This document shows positions 16,922 through 26,144 of a DNA stretch of 36,035 bases, one piece after another. A program made the position numbers and the translations under genes. Every line of letters starts with the position of its first letter. Position 1 is the first letter of the stretch. This DNA is from Flammeovirgaceae bacterium (GTDB lineage Bacteria; Bacteroidota; Bacteroidia; Cytophagales; Flammeovirgaceae). The DNA is taken from NCBI GenBank assembly GCA_019634305.1, contig JAHQVQ010000382.1, positions 1 through 36,035 on the forward strand, read 5' to 3'. The notes under the pieces were generated by a model. It searched no databases and had not been told where the DNA came from. It saw only the letters and a program-made list of their open reading frames with translations.

Positions 16922-18433
16922 CTACTTTCTTTTCATCCGAATGGCCAGGTACTTTTTGTTTGGCAAATCAATTTTCACATCCTCCCTAAATTCCCCTTGA
17001 GATTGAATTTCCATATTCCAGGTATCAATCAAATCTACTTGATAAGCATTATTATCTGGTAATTTATAATTGTAGGTGGAATTGCTTTCCTCACCAAGGT
17101 AATGTAATATATAATTATCATTTTGACCTACATAATCCTCTCCCTCTATTCCTTTCAAACCATCTCCAAATTCTCCTACAATCTCTTTCAGAAAGGCTAT
17201 TCTTTCGGGAGTTTCTCCATATAATGTACCTCCTTTTGCCCACCAAAGAATATCATCAGGATGCTTAAAAGTTTCTCCATGACTCACATAACCACCTCTT
17301 GCAGTAGCTACCCAAAATTTAAATAATAAATCTTCGGCTGAAAGGTTTCCCCATTTCTCAGGAATATTTCCTTCATAACCAACCTCATCTGCAATGATTG
17401 GTTTATTATATTTTTCGCGCCATTCATTCAAAGGATCCAGGTCATCAATCTGAATACTGGCATGAGTAATCCAAGGCCTGGTAAAGTCATAAAATCCATT
17501 ATTGGCATTATGGATGGAAATTAGATGATTATATGGATCAGTATTTTTTACAAACTGACCTAATTCTTCCCAATCCTCTTCAGAAAAATCATCCATTAAC
17601 TGATATTCATTAGCCATGGACCACCATACATTTCTATAAGCACCCAATCTGGCAATGATGTACCTCAGGTATTTTTTATTTGCTTCCTTTCCCATCCGGC
17701 TAAATCCCCATCCCTTATAATCGTATGGATGAAATAAAATTACATCGGCTTCTATTCCCATCTCCATCAATTCTTCTATTCTTTTGTCATAATGCTGGAA
17801 ATATTCATGGTTAATTTTATCGAAATCAAATTGTCCATTTGAGCCTTTTAAAAATGGATACATTGGTGGTTCATTTTGGCAATACTGGTAGTTTTTTGGA
17901 AAAACACACATTCTTACTTTATTAAAAGAATTTTCCTTTAAAGTCTGAAGGGTTTGTTTTTCTAAATCTTCACCCTGCCAAAACCACGCATAAAGTGTAG
18001 TTCCAAATGGGTAATAGTTTTCTCCATCACTGTAAGAAAAGTGAAATGAGTTTTTAACTTCTACCTTTCCATGATTTTGTGAAGAAGGTGTAACACAATT
18101 AAATCCCCCACTTTCTCCATTAATGGAATCTATTTCACTGATAATTTCGTAATTCCAGATCCCATTATCGTAAGGCATAAATCTTATCTTGTAATTTCCA
18201 TCTCCATCATAAAATCCGTCAACTTCTTTCCTTTCCCCATTGTGGGTAAAAATTCCTCTCAAAGTAGAAGTAGAATAGGTATCTTCCAATTCTTCCGCCT
18301 GGAAAGAAAGCTCAAACTTTTCCCATTGCTCTACATTGGGAAATTCAGGATTAATACCATCATCATCATTGATAAAGGTATCTGTACAGGAAATAATACT
18401 AATTAGAATGAAAAAATAAGCTAACCTGGTCAT
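16922..18433 (-). CDS. DUF5060/DUF4038 glycoside hydrolase-like lipoprotein
   Basis: This is a secreted glycosidase-like lipoprotein. The N-terminal lipobox (IISC, Cys16) is followed by a DUF5060 beta-sandwich (about 33-115, with RGIFTHNGERKEVDGFYDGDG and KIRFMPYDNGIWNYE). A DUF4038-type TIM barrel of clan GH-A follows (about 130-400) and opens with NYYPFGTTLYAWFWQ. The two carboxylates expected of a retaining GH-A enzyme are visible: NE in WSMANEYQ (Asn275-Glu276, acid/base) and Glu350 in IIADEVGYEG (nucleophile). A small C-terminal beta domain of the DUF5605 type ends the protein. At 503 residues it is of family length. The substrate is unknown. It is divergently arranged with a second DUF5060 protein at 18694, which suggests joint action on one polymer. 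The start is ATG at 18433. Confidence 0.87.
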   Translation of the reverse strand: MTRLAYFFILISIISCTDTFINDDDGINPEFPNVEQWEKFELSFQAEELEDTYSTSTLRGIFTHNGERKEVDGFYDGDGNYKIRFMPYDNGIWNYEIISEIDSINGESGGFNCVTPSSQNHGKVEVKNSFHFSYSDGENYYPFGTTLYAWFWQGEDLEKQTLQTLKENSFNKVRMCVFPKNYQYCQNEPPMYPFLKGSNGQFDFDKINHEYFQHYDKRIEELMEMGIEADVILFHPYDYKGWGFSRMGKEANKKYLRYIIARLGAYRNVWWSMANEYQLMDDFSEEDWEELGQFVKNTDPYNHLISIHNANNGFYDFTRPWITHASIQIDDLDPLNEWREKYNKPIIADEVGYEGNIPEKWGNLSAEDLLFKFWVATARGGYVSHGETFKHPDDILWWAKGGTLYGETPERIAFLKEIVGEFGDGLKGIEGEDYVGQNDNYILHYLGEESNSTYNYKLPDNNAYQVDLIDTWNMEIQSQGEFREDVKIDLPNKKYLAIRMKRK

Positions 18434-18644
18434 GTTAAAAAATAGTTTTAGTTCGGTTGAAAAAATAGCTTTCGTATTGATAAAGCAATAAATGGGCTTG
18501 ATAAACCAAATCCCTATTAAGTTTTTAACCTTCTGGGGTTTAAGGGTTCAAAATTTCTAAAAACAGGATAGCTGTGCAATTTCAACTTTAATCAAAAGAA
18601 ATAAGAATTATTTCCAGTTTACGATAGGCATTGAAAAAGTTAAT

Positions 18645-18652
18645 TAAGTTTG
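18645..18652 (+). promoter_or_regulatory. Possible -7 element for the 18694 gene
   Basis: TAAGTTTG matches the Bacteroidota -7 consensus TAnnTTTG and lies about 40 bases upstream of the ATG. No good -33 TTTG is found at the right distance, so this is tentative. Confidence 0.3.
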
Positions 18653-18693
18653 AGAAATCTTACGGAAAAGACCATTAAATACAAAAATTGAAA

Positions 18694-20544
18694 ATGAATA
18701 GATTAATGAAGCTACTGATTTCTATAGGAGCATTTTACCTATTGTCAGGCTGTACCTCCGAAAAAGAGGAAATCTTAAAATCCTACCAACAATGGCATAC
18801 TATTACCCTACCTTTTGAAGGCCCAGAAACTGCCGAAGATGCCAGTGAAAATCCATTCCTGAATTACCGTTTACAGGTAAATTTCCAATATGAAGATGGT
18901 GAACAATATAACATCAGAGGATTTTATGCTGCAGATGGAAATGCTGCAGAAACTAGTTCTACAACAGGAAAAGTATGGAAAGTGAGATTCACTCCGGACA
19001 AACCAGGAGATTGGAGCTATAAAGCATCATTTTATCATGGAGAAAAAGTTGCACTTAGTGAAAACCCAAAGCAGGAAGAAGCCATAAAATTGGGAAATGC
19101 GGAAGGAAAATTTAAGGTTATCGCATCTGAAATCACCGGGAAAGATTTTAGAGGACATGGTAGAATTGAAGCAGCCAATGGCTATTTCAAATTTAGAGGA
19201 ACAGAAAATTTTTGGCTAAAAGGAGGAACCAACAGCCCGGAGAACTTACTTGCTTTCAAGGATTTTGATAATACCTATAGAATGCTGGCAGAAGCAAGGG
19301 ATGGGGAGGCTGCTGCTCCAGAAGATATTCACTATTATAAACCACATTTGAAGGACTGGAAATCCGGTGATCCCACCTGGAAAGATGGCAAAGGAAAAGC
19401 TTTGATTGGAGGAATCAATTATTTGGCTTCCAAAGGATTAAACTCCATTTACTTTTTAACACTAAATATTAACGGTGATGGCAAAGATATCTGGCCTTAT
19501 CACTCTCCGGATGATTTTACCCGATTTGATATCAGTAAATTAGCACAATGGGAAATTGTTTTTCAACATATGCAGGAAAAAGGAATATTGATGCATGTGG
19601 TGCTGCAGGAAACTGAAAATGAAACCATTTTAGATAATGGAGATACTGGTTCTTTAAGACAATTGTATTTATACGAATTGATTGCCAGATTTGGACACCA
19701 CCTGGCATTAGTCTGGAATTTAGGAGAAGAAAACGGTCCGGCTCCATTTTCCCCAATTGGGCAAAATGATAGCCAGCGAAAAGCCATGACCAGTTTTATC
19801 AAAAATGCCGATCCTTACAAACATCCGGTGTTACTGCATACACATTCCCATGATCCGGTTCGTAGTGTTATTCTTGATTCAATAATTGGTTTTCCGGGAT
19901 TAGATGGCCTTTCATTACAACAAGATAAACGTGAAGAAGTGCCAGGTGTGGTAGAAACATGGAGGAAAAATGCCCACAATTCTGGCCATGATTGGTTAAT
20001 TACCATGGATGAAATTGGCATGTGGCATACTGGTGCCCAATCTGATTCCCTCGATCCGCAACATGAAACGCTAAGGGGAAATGTATTGTGGGGAACTTTA
20101 CTTTCTGGTGGTGCTGGTGTGGAATGGTATTTTGGTGCTAGAAATTTACACACCGATCTGAACTCAGAAGACTGGCGGAGAAGAGATCGTCTCTGGGAAT
20201 TGACCAATATTGCAATAACTTTTTTCAATACCCACCTGCCTTACTGGGAAATGTTGCCTGCTCATGAATTAGTGAAGCCCCAAGATGCATTTTGTCTAAA
20301 AAAGACAAATGAAATCTATGCAATTTATTTACCTAAAGAAGGAGAATATTCCATTGATCTAAGTGAAGCTTCAGGCAAATTTGACGTCTATTGGTTCAAT
20401 CCAATAAATGGAGGCGATATTCATGCTGATGCTTTAACTAAAATTGAAGGAGGAAATACTGTCCAACTAGGTAATCCGCCCGAAATTGATCATGAAGGTG
20501 AAAAACAGGATTGGGTGGTTTTAGTTAAAAAATCTCAGCCTTAA
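18694..20544 (+). CDS. DUF5060 glycoside hydrolase-like lipoprotein
   Basis: This is a second secreted DUF5060 protein. The track begins at a TTG (18688); the ATG two codons later is the better start. A lipobox (LLSGC) shows lipoprotein export. DUF5060 covers about residues 35-115 (VRFTPDKPGDWSYKASF), followed by a linker, then a TIM barrel from about 155 (YFKFRGTENFWLKGG) with a segment INYLASKGLNSIYFLTLN. Likely catalytic carboxylates are in WNLGEEN (Glu347/348) and TMDEIGMW (Glu442, track numbering), which fit the two GH-A positions. A C-terminal beta domain (SIDLSEASGKFDVYWFNP) resembles the collagen-binding-like tail of DUF5060 proteins. It shares architecture but little sequence with the divergent 16922 gene, so the two are probably complementary rather than redundant. 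Substrate unknown. Confidence 0.86.
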   Translation: MNRLMKLLISIGAFYLLSGCTSEKEEILKSYQQWHTITLPFEGPETAEDASENPFLNYRLQVNFQYEDGEQYNIRGFYAADGNAAETSSTTGKVWKVRFTPDKPGDWSYKASFYHGEKVALSENPKQEEAIKLGNAEGKFKVIASEITGKDFRGHGRIEAANGYFKFRGTENFWLKGGTNSPENLLAFKDFDNTYRMLAEARDGEAAAPEDIHYYKPHLKDWKSGDPTWKDGKGKALIGGINYLASKGLNSIYFLTLNINGDGKDIWPYHSPDDFTRFDISKLAQWEIVFQHMQEKGILMHVVLQETENETILDNGDTGSLRQLYLYELIARFGHHLALVWNLGEENGPAPFSPIGQNDSQRKAMTSFIKNADPYKHPVLLHTHSHDPVRSVILDSIIGFPGLDGLSLQQDKREEVPGVVETWRKNAHNSGHDWLITMDEIGMWHTGAQSDSLDPQHETLRGNVLWGTLLSGGAGVEWYFGARNLHTDLNSEDWRRRDRLWELTNIAITFFNTHLPYWEMLPAHELVKPQDAFCLKKTNEIYAIYLPKEGEYSIDLSEASGKFDVYWFNPINGGDIHADALTKIEGGNTVQLGNPPEIDHEGEKQDWVVLVKKSQP

Positions 20545-20551
20545 ATTAAAA

Positions 20552-20584
20552 AAGGAGCTGCATCAGGTAAAAATGCAACTCCTT
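20552..20584. terminator. Bidirectional terminator between convergent genes
   Basis: AAGGAGCTGCAT (20552-20563) pairs with ATGCAACTCCTT (20573-20584), with one internal mismatch, between two convergent genes. On the minus strand it is followed by a run of six T's, making a good terminator for the acidic lipoprotein gene. It lies eight bases after the stop codon of the plus-strand gene and may serve both. Confidence 0.7.
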
Positions 20585-20604
20585 AAATGAATATATTATC
20601 TGGA

Positions 20605-21399
20605 TTATTCCATTTCTTTTTTATGGTGGTTCTTATCCTTCCAGATAATTGATTGGACTTCCATAGTTTCTATTTCAGCCTCAGTGATTTCATCTCCTTC
20701 CATCTCTTTTGCCTCCATTAAATACATCAAGTTAGACTGATCATCATAAAGAAATACCTGCCCTTTATGAATCATATGCTTCATTTCTTTTCTCAACATT
20801 TTCACTTCCTTTCCACTCATTCCCACCTTCACATTGTAAACATCCTGGTGTTTATTATCTACAAAAATAATTTGCTCAATTTCATTAGTTTGTAGATTAG
20901 TCACCAACTGGATAGCGGCCTGGGCTTCGCCTTTTTTTCCGTAAGCTACCACCGTTTGAGTTTCATCCAAAGGAACAGCCATTTCTGTTAGTTCCCCAGT
21001 TTCCAGCATTTCAAAGTCTTTCTCTATCAGATTGGCTTCCAATGCTTTCATTGTTTCCATTTTATTTCCAGAAGCTACTTGTTCTTCAGCCTCTGCATTA
21101 CCAAGTGGCGACTCTACACCAGCTTCATCTACTTCGGTTTCGGGAGCTTCTTCTTCCCCAACAGGTGCAGGTGTTTCCATAGTGGCCTGGGAAGTAAGTG
21201 GAACCAGATCGTAATGATCTTCATCAATTATCCAGTTATCTTCCTCTACCACTAGATCTACAATTTCTTCAACAGGCTCTTCCATTTCTTCTTTTGGAGT
21301 TTCCTTTGCAGAATTACAACTAGTAAAGACAATAGACCCGAATACAAATAATGTTAGAATTGAAAAAGTGTAAGCTAATTCTTTTTGAATCTTTCTCAT
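20605..21399 (-). CDS. Acidic lipoprotein of unknown function
   Basis: The family is not recognised. The N-terminus has a signal peptide with a lipobox (FTSC, Cys28). Residues 32-115 are low-complexity and very rich in Glu, Pro and Val (for example EEMEEPVEEIVDLVVEE), likely a disordered spacer away from the membrane. From about 120 the protein looks folded, with a segment TQTVVAYGKKGEAQAAIQLV, and a second short unit VKVGMSGKEVKMLRKEMKHM that reads like a BamE/SmpA-type turn (KVGMSxxEV). It ends in a His/Lys-rich tail (KDKNHHKKEME). A perfect palindrome lies about 55 bases upstream. It is monocistronic and convergent with the glycosidase gene. No function is assigned. Confidence 0.75.
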   Translation of the reverse strand: MRKIQKELAYTFSILTLFVFGSIVFTSCNSAKETPKEEMEEPVEEIVDLVVEEDNWIIDEDHYDLVPLTSQATMETPAPVGEEEAPETEVDEAGVESPLGNAEAEEQVASGNKMETMKALEANLIEKDFEMLETGELTEMAVPLDETQTVVAYGKKGEAQAAIQLVTNLQTNEIEQIIFVDNKHQDVYNVKVGMSGKEVKMLRKEMKHMIHKGQVFLYDDQSNLMYLMEAKEMEGDEITEAEIETMEVQSIIWKDKNHHKKEME

Positions 21400-21452
21400 G
21401 ATTAACCTTGGTTAGAATGGATTAAAAATTATTTCAGCTAATAGTTATTCTA

Positions 21453-21467
21453 TAGGTTTAAAACCTA
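21453..21467 (-). promoter_or_regulatory. Palindrome TAGGTTTAAAACCTA
   Basis: TAGGTTT and AAACCTA are perfect inverted arms around one base. The site lies about 55 bases upstream of the acidic lipoprotein start codon, the usual place for a dimeric repressor site. No regulator can be named. Confidence 0.35.
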
Positions 21468-21610
21468 ATTAAGCCCCATCTAATAAAATAATCATCTGTA
21501 TTGTTAGTCATTTTATATATACAAGATAAGGGTTTTTTACGAAACATCAAACCATTAAAAACTGCTTCATTGAGTTTTGTTTCTGTGAAATAAAAGATTA
21601 AAAACCCAGG

Positions 21611-21641
21611 TTTGGAAAAGGTCAATACTATTTCATCTTTG
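21611..21641 (+). promoter_or_regulatory. Possible promoter of the sialate O-acetylesterase-like gene
   Basis: TTTG (21611-21614), a 19-base spacer and CATCTTTG (21634-21641) fit the Bacteroidota -33/-7 pattern with one -7 mismatch. The leader would be rather long, about 115 bases. Confidence 0.35.
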
Positions 21642-21762
21642 AAATATCAATAGAGGTGAAAATCTAATTGATTGCAATAAAGGAAATTACTATTATGCGG
21701 ATTCGGATTTCAAATAAATAACTATCTTGGATATCTAATTAAAAAAAGAACTAAATCAGAAA

Positions 21763-23166
21763 ATGAAAAAAATCAGGCAAACAAACTTTCTACTTATCTT
21801 ACTCCTGTTAGCAGAAATTACTCAGGCACAAATTGAAATGCCTGCTATTTTTGGGGATAATATGGTTTTGCAGCAGCAAACAGAAGCTGCTATTTGGGGA
21901 AAAGCCTCACCTAAAAAGGAGGTAAAAGTGTCTACTTCTTGGGATGGGAAAGATTACACTACAAATTCAGATAAAGATGGAAATTGGAAACTAAAAGTAA
22001 GTACTCCAAAAGCTGGCGGACCATACGATATTACAATTTCCGATGGTTCAGAATTAAAACTAAGCAATGTATTAATTGGAGAAGTATGGGTCTGCTCAGG
22101 GCAGTCCAATATGCAAATGATTATGAAAGGCTATTTCAATCAACCCATTCTTGGTGCAAATGAAGCCATTGCCACCTCGGCTAATTCCTCCATCAGGCTA
22201 ATGACTATAGAACGGGAAAAAAATCTGGAAGAACAAGGCGATTTTAAAGGGAAATGGCTAGAATGTGAGCCAGAAAATGTTGCCCAATTTAGTGCTACTG
22301 CCTATTTTTTCGGAAGAATGATACAAAATGCCCTAGATGTTCCTGTAGGATTAATTTGTTCGAGTTGGGGTGGAACCAGAATTGAGCCTTGGATCAGTGA
22401 AAATGGATTTGAAGAATTTGATTGGGTAAATTTACCAGGAAAAAACCTGGAAGAATTCTCTCAGCAAACACCAACAGTGCTATTCAATGCTATGATCAAT
22501 CCGATGGTAGGTTATGGAATAAGAGGAGGATTGTGGTATCAGGGAGAGTCAAATAGAAACGAACCAGATCATTATGAAAAGTTAATGCCAGGATTAGTAG
22601 AAAATTGGAGAAAAGAGTGGGGAATTGGCAACTTTCCGTTCTATTATGTGCAAATTGCTCCTTTTGACTATGGCAAACAGGGATTGAACTCAGCCTACCT
22701 GAGAGAAGCCCAATTGAAGGCTTCTAGTGCTATTCCAGGTATTGGCATGGCTTGTTTGATGGATGCCGGGGAAAAAGATTGTATCCATCCTGCCAATAAA
22801 AAAGCTGCAGGAGAGCGACTTGCTTTTTTAGCATTAGCCAATACTTATGATAAAAAAGGGATTGAGTTTTCAGGTCCCATTTTTAAAGACATGACTATTG
22901 AAGGAAATTTAGTAAAGTTGACTTTTGATCATGCCAAAAACGGATTGACCTCTTACGGTAAAGAATTGAGTAACTTTTGGATTTCTGGTGAAAACAAAAG
23001 ATTCTATCCGGCAAAAGCCATCATCACCAGAGAAGGAATTTCCTTGATGTCCCCAGTTGGAAAACCAGTAGCAGTTCGCTATGCTTTCGATGATTTTGTA
23101 GTAGGCGATTTATACAACACCGATGGACTACCTGCTTCCTCTTTTCGGACTGATGATTGGGAATAG
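21763..23166 (+). CDS. Sialate O-acetylesterase-like secreted carbohydrate esterase (SGNH/SASA)
   Basis: This is a secreted SGNH-type carbohydrate esterase, expected to remove O-acetyl groups from sialic acid or other decorated sugars. A signal peptide (residues 1-22, ending ITQA) is followed by an Ig-like N-terminal domain (about 25-100, with LPAIFGDNMVLQQQ-type start, here MPAIFGDNMVLQQQ). The catalytic block I motif is CSGQSNMQM with Ser115. Block II/III equivalents are SSWGGTRIEPW and LWYQGESN. The His/Asp pair is probably in DCIHPANKKAAGERL. The family normally ends in a jelly-roll-like region such as VAVRYAFDDF, which is present. At 467 residues it is complete. It is plus-strand and monocistronic. 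Neighbouring lyase and glycosidases suggest it deacetylates the same kind of polymer. The exact substrate cannot be read from sequence. Confidence 0.9.
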   Translation: MKKIRQTNFLLILLLLAEITQAQIEMPAIFGDNMVLQQQTEAAIWGKASPKKEVKVSTSWDGKDYTTNSDKDGNWKLKVSTPKAGGPYDITISDGSELKLSNVLIGEVWVCSGQSNMQMIMKGYFNQPILGANEAIATSANSSIRLMTIEREKNLEEQGDFKGKWLECEPENVAQFSATAYFFGRMIQNALDVPVGLICSSWGGTRIEPWISENGFEEFDWVNLPGKNLEEFSQQTPTVLFNAMINPMVGYGIRGGLWYQGESNRNEPDHYEKLMPGLVENWRKEWGIGNFPFYYVQIAPFDYGKQGLNSAYLREAQLKASSAIPGIGMACLMDAGEKDCIHPANKKAAGERLAFLALANTYDKKGIEFSGPIFKDMTIEGNLVKLTFDHAKNGLTSYGKELSNFWISGENKRFYPAKAIITREGISLMSPVGKPVAVRYAFDDFVVGDLYNTDGLPASSFRTDDWE

Positions 23167-23485
23167 AAGGTTGATTGGGTTGAGCCCCCAAGGCTGGTTC
23201 AGGTCTGTTACCCGCAATGGACGTTGGGCCTAACTATCCATTAGAATTATAAAAATAGAAGTTTCCAAACTTTATTGGTTTTGGTAGAAAAGGGCGTTTG
23301 AATTGAAAGAGTCCAAATTAACCCTGCTAAAAACCATCCTTACAAGACTTGAACCAGAGAAGGTGATTTTACCAGAAAGTTTCAAATTACTATAAGACTT
23401 AAGTAACCGCTTCGCTTGATACTTAAGCCAGGAAACTTTTATACCTACTGGTTTTGAAAACATTTTTTGATATTACCAGAAAACC
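23167..23485. other. Intergenic region between convergent genes
   Basis: No convincing gene is seen. The 63-residue minus-strand frame at 23272-23463 has no homologue I recognise and no start context. The plus strand holds a stop-bounded frame, KRAFELKESKLTLLKTILTR, near 23290 without an ATG start, which might be a decayed peptide gene. An inverted repeat, CTTAAGTA/TACTTAAG, lies at 23398-23427. Confidence 0.4.
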
Positions 23486-25012
23486 TCAAGCTTCAGCAGC
23501 CAAAATATTTCCGGCAATTATTTTTTGCCAGCCTTTATAAAATTGCTGTATTAAAACCTCCTCACCAGAAGGGTTGTATTCTTGCAGATTGTCCTTAAAC
23601 TGAGGTAAATCTTCGATATCTTTCCACAGACCAATTCCCAATCCTGCAATTAAGGCAGCTCCTAATCCTGAAACATCTGCAATTCCAATATTGACTACTT
23701 TTGTATTCAATAAATCTGAAAGAAATTGCATTAAAAATTGATTCCCAGTAATTCCTCCATCTGTTTTTAGTGATTTTAGCGGTAAATTACTTTCAGCTTC
23801 CATGGCCGCAATCACATCTTTTATCTGGTAGGCAATGGATTCCAAAGCTGCTCTTACAAAATGTTTTTTATCTGTCTTAAAAGTAATGCCATGAATAGAA
23901 GCTTTCCATTCCATTTGCCAATGCGGTGCGCCCAAACCACTAAAGGCGGGAATTAAATATACCCCTTCATTATCAGGAATACTGTTCGCCAATGATTCAG
24001 TGGTTTTGCTATCTGTAAATAAATCCAGTTGATTCTTCAACCATTCTATCGTTGCTCCACAACTTACAATTACTCCTTCCAAGGCGTAATCTATTCTGCC
24101 TTTAGTACTCCAGCAGATGGTAGTAACCATCCCTTTTTCAGATTGTACAGGTTCACTTCCGGTATTCCAAAGAATGGAAGATCCAGTTCCCAAAGTAGCC
24201 TTAGCAGTTCCTAGAGTGAAACAACCTTCTCCAAAAGCTGCTGCATGAGAATCTCCAATCATTCCCGTAATAGGTAAAGGTTTGGGAAATAAACCTTCAA
24301 AATTGGAGGCACCAAAATCATCTGACGAATGCCTGACTTCTGGCAAATTAATTTTCTCCAGACCAAATTTTTCTAATAAGAATTGGTCCCATTTTAAATC
24401 ATAGATATTGAAAAAAAGTGTTCTGGAAGCATTGGTAAAATCAGTGAGAAACTGTTGGCCTTTGGTCAATTTATAAAGTAACCAGGTATCAATTGTACCA
24501 AAAAATGCTTCCCCAGATGCTATAGACTCTTTTATGATTTCATTATTTTCATTCAACCAGATTAACTTGGTTCCGGAAAAATATGGGTCAATTTTTAATC
24601 CTGTTCTCTGGTTAATTTCCTTTTCCAACCCTTCATCTGAAAGCCTGTTGCAAACAGCGATTGAGCGTTTACATTGCCAGACAATAGCTGGATGCAGCGG
24701 TTTTCCTGCTTTATCCCAAACTACAAAAGTTTCTCTCTGGTTGGATATCCCACAAGATAAAATATTTGCCTCCTTACCAGGATTTTTTACCACAAACTCC
24801 TGCAAGCATTTTTTTACTGCATCGAGCACATTTTGGTAAATCTCCATGGGATCTTGCTCTACAAATCCCGCTTTTGGAAAATAAGAAGGAAGAGAAACTG
24901 TAGCTTTCACCTCTAATTTCCCTTCCTGATCAAAAAGAATAGCTTTAGTACCACTAGTCCCCTGATCAATTGATAAAATATATGAATTGGATATCTTAAA
25001 GGGTTTTTCCAT
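23486..25012 (-). CDS. FGGY-family carbohydrate kinase, glycerol kinase-like
   Basis: This is an ATP-dependent sugar or polyol kinase with the two-lobed FGGY fold. The N-terminal phosphate loop is LSIDQGTSGTKAILFD (about 13-28). Glycerol-kinase-like signatures follow: NQRETFVVW, TGLKIDPYFSGTK, GTIDTWLLYKLT and TDFTNASRTLFF. The catalytic base is Asp in ITGMIGDSHAAAFG. True glycerol kinases read GDQQAAL there, so the substrate pocket is altered. LGTGSSILWNTG and the FGGY signature region ESIAYQIKDVI and TDGGITGNQFLMQ complete the C-terminal lobe. Its 508 residues are standard. It is the last gene of a block with an isomerase and a split transketolase, which argues for phosphorylation of a ketose made by the isomerase rather than glycerol. 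A 192-base gap precedes it, so it may have its own promoter. Confidence 0.85.
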   Translation of the reverse strand: MEKPFKISNSYILSIDQGTSGTKAILFDQEGKLEVKATVSLPSYFPKAGFVEQDPMEIYQNVLDAVKKCLQEFVVKNPGKEANILSCGISNQRETFVVWDKAGKPLHPAIVWQCKRSIAVCNRLSDEGLEKEINQRTGLKIDPYFSGTKLIWLNENNEIIKESIASGEAFFGTIDTWLLYKLTKGQQFLTDFTNASRTLFFNIYDLKWDQFLLEKFGLEKINLPEVRHSSDDFGASNFEGLFPKPLPITGMIGDSHAAAFGEGCFTLGTAKATLGTGSSILWNTGSEPVQSEKGMVTTICWSTKGRIDYALEGVIVSCGATIEWLKNQLDLFTDSKTTESLANSIPDNEGVYLIPAFSGLGAPHWQMEWKASIHGITFKTDKKHFVRAALESIAYQIKDVIAAMEAESNLPLKSLKTDGGITGNQFLMQFLSDLLNTKVVNIGIADVSGLGAALIAGLGIGLWKDIEDLPQFKDNLQEYNPSGEEVLIQQFYKGWQKIIAGNILAAEA

Positions 25013-25204
25013 TTTTAATTCTCACATTTAAGTATAGCATTCAAAAAGGTTTTTCCGAGGTTGTCTTTTCAGCATCTGATAATTACTCCACTAGGGACTT
25101 GAAAAATAATTTCCTTACCTAATTTCTATTTACCACACTAGCTTGAAGGCATTTTTTTCCATTCTATTTATCTCTAAAAAAGTAGAATTATCCCTTTTTA
25201 GACT

Positions 25205-26143
25205 TTATTTTTTAACTATTTCCTTTCCCATTTTAAAAAGTCCTTCAGGTGAAATTCCATAATGCTGGAAAATTTCTAGTTGTGAACCTGTTGCGGTATA
25301 TTCATCGGGAATACCCACAATTTTGAAGGGAAGAGCAATCCCTTGCTGCATGAGTAGACCGGCACAAAGTTCTCCCAATCCTCCATTCACACTGTGTTCC
25401 TCCACGGTAATAATTGCCCCACAATTTTGAGCAGTTTCCAACAAAAGTACTTCATCAAATGGTTTGATAGAATGCATACTTATCACCCTGCAACCAATGC
25501 CTTCTTTTTCCAATAATTCAGCTGCCTGAAGGGCGGGATAAACTGTTTCACCCGTGGCTATAAATGCCACATCTTTCCCATTTTTTATTTTAATTCCCTT
25601 TCCTAATTCAAATTTGGAACTCTCAGAATGTAGATCGTACATGGCTCTTTTACCAAATCGAATGAAAACCGGTTCCTCTAAATTAGCAGCTAATTTGATC
25701 GCATTTCTAGTTTCAAAATTATCCGCTGGAACAATAATATTTAAGTTATTAATTGCCCTTAGCACCGCTAAATCATGCAAAGAATGATGGGTGGTACCTA
25801 AAGCGCCATAACTTACCCCAGCACTTATTCCAATCAAATTCACAGGATTATCAGAATAACAAACATCATTTTTAATTTGCTCAAGTGATCTTGCTGTTAG
25901 AAAGCAAGATGGGGAAACTGCAAAAACCTTTTTTCCTGTGGATGCAAGACCAGTAGCCATGCCTACCAGATTTTGCTCTGCAATACCCACTTCTACTATT
26001 TGATCTGGATATTTTTTAACAAAAGCAACAAGTTTTCCTGATCCTCTCGAATCGCTGGTTACTGCTACAATTTTATGATCATTTTCTGCTAAAGCTTCCA
26101 GAGTTTCTGCAAAAGCTACCAGATTTGGAATTCCTAAATTCAT
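25205..26143 (-). CDS. Transketolase C-terminal subunit (two-subunit type)
   Basis: This subunit supplies the pyrimidine-binding and C-terminal domains of a heterodimeric transketolase that uses thiamine diphosphate to move a two-carbon ketol unit. The track starts at a TTG inside the preceding gene; the ATG at 26143 (MNLGIPNLVAFAETL) is better. It begins one base after the stop of the N-terminal subunit (TAAGATG), which implies translational coupling. The pyrimidine-binding domain carries VEVGIAEQNLVGMATGLA, with the conserved catalytic Glu in IAEQN, and SYGALGTTHHSLHDLAVLR. The transketolase C domain runs from about residue 190 (GKDVAFIATGETVYPALQA). At 312 residues the length is typical. 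The partner subunit lies directly upstream. Confidence 0.9.
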   Translation of the reverse strand: MNLGIPNLVAFAETLEALAENDHKIVAVTSDSRGSGKLVAFVKKYPDQIVEVGIAEQNLVGMATGLASTGKKVFAVSPSCFLTARSLEQIKNDVCYSDNPVNLIGISAGVSYGALGTTHHSLHDLAVLRAINNLNIIVPADNFETRNAIKLAANLEEPVFIRFGKRAMYDLHSESSKFELGKGIKIKNGKDVAFIATGETVYPALQAAELLEKEGIGCRVISMHSIKPFDEVLLLETAQNCGAIITVEEHSVNGGLGELCAGLLMQQGIALPFKIVGIPDEYTATGSQLEIFQHYGISPEGLFKMGKEIVKK

Positions 26144-26144
26144 C

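Larger units (their letters stand above)
21400..21762. other. Divergent intergenic region
   Basis: No gene is seen. The region separates the acidic lipoprotein (minus) from the esterase (plus). It holds a perfect 15-base palindrome at 21453-21467 and a plausible plus-strand promoter at 21611-21641. The rest is A/T-rich without clear structure. Confidence 0.45.

Noticed and set aside
23272-23463. Minus-strand 63-residue frame in an intergenic region
   Set aside because: It has no promoter, no recognisable motif, and the composition of non-coding DNA.
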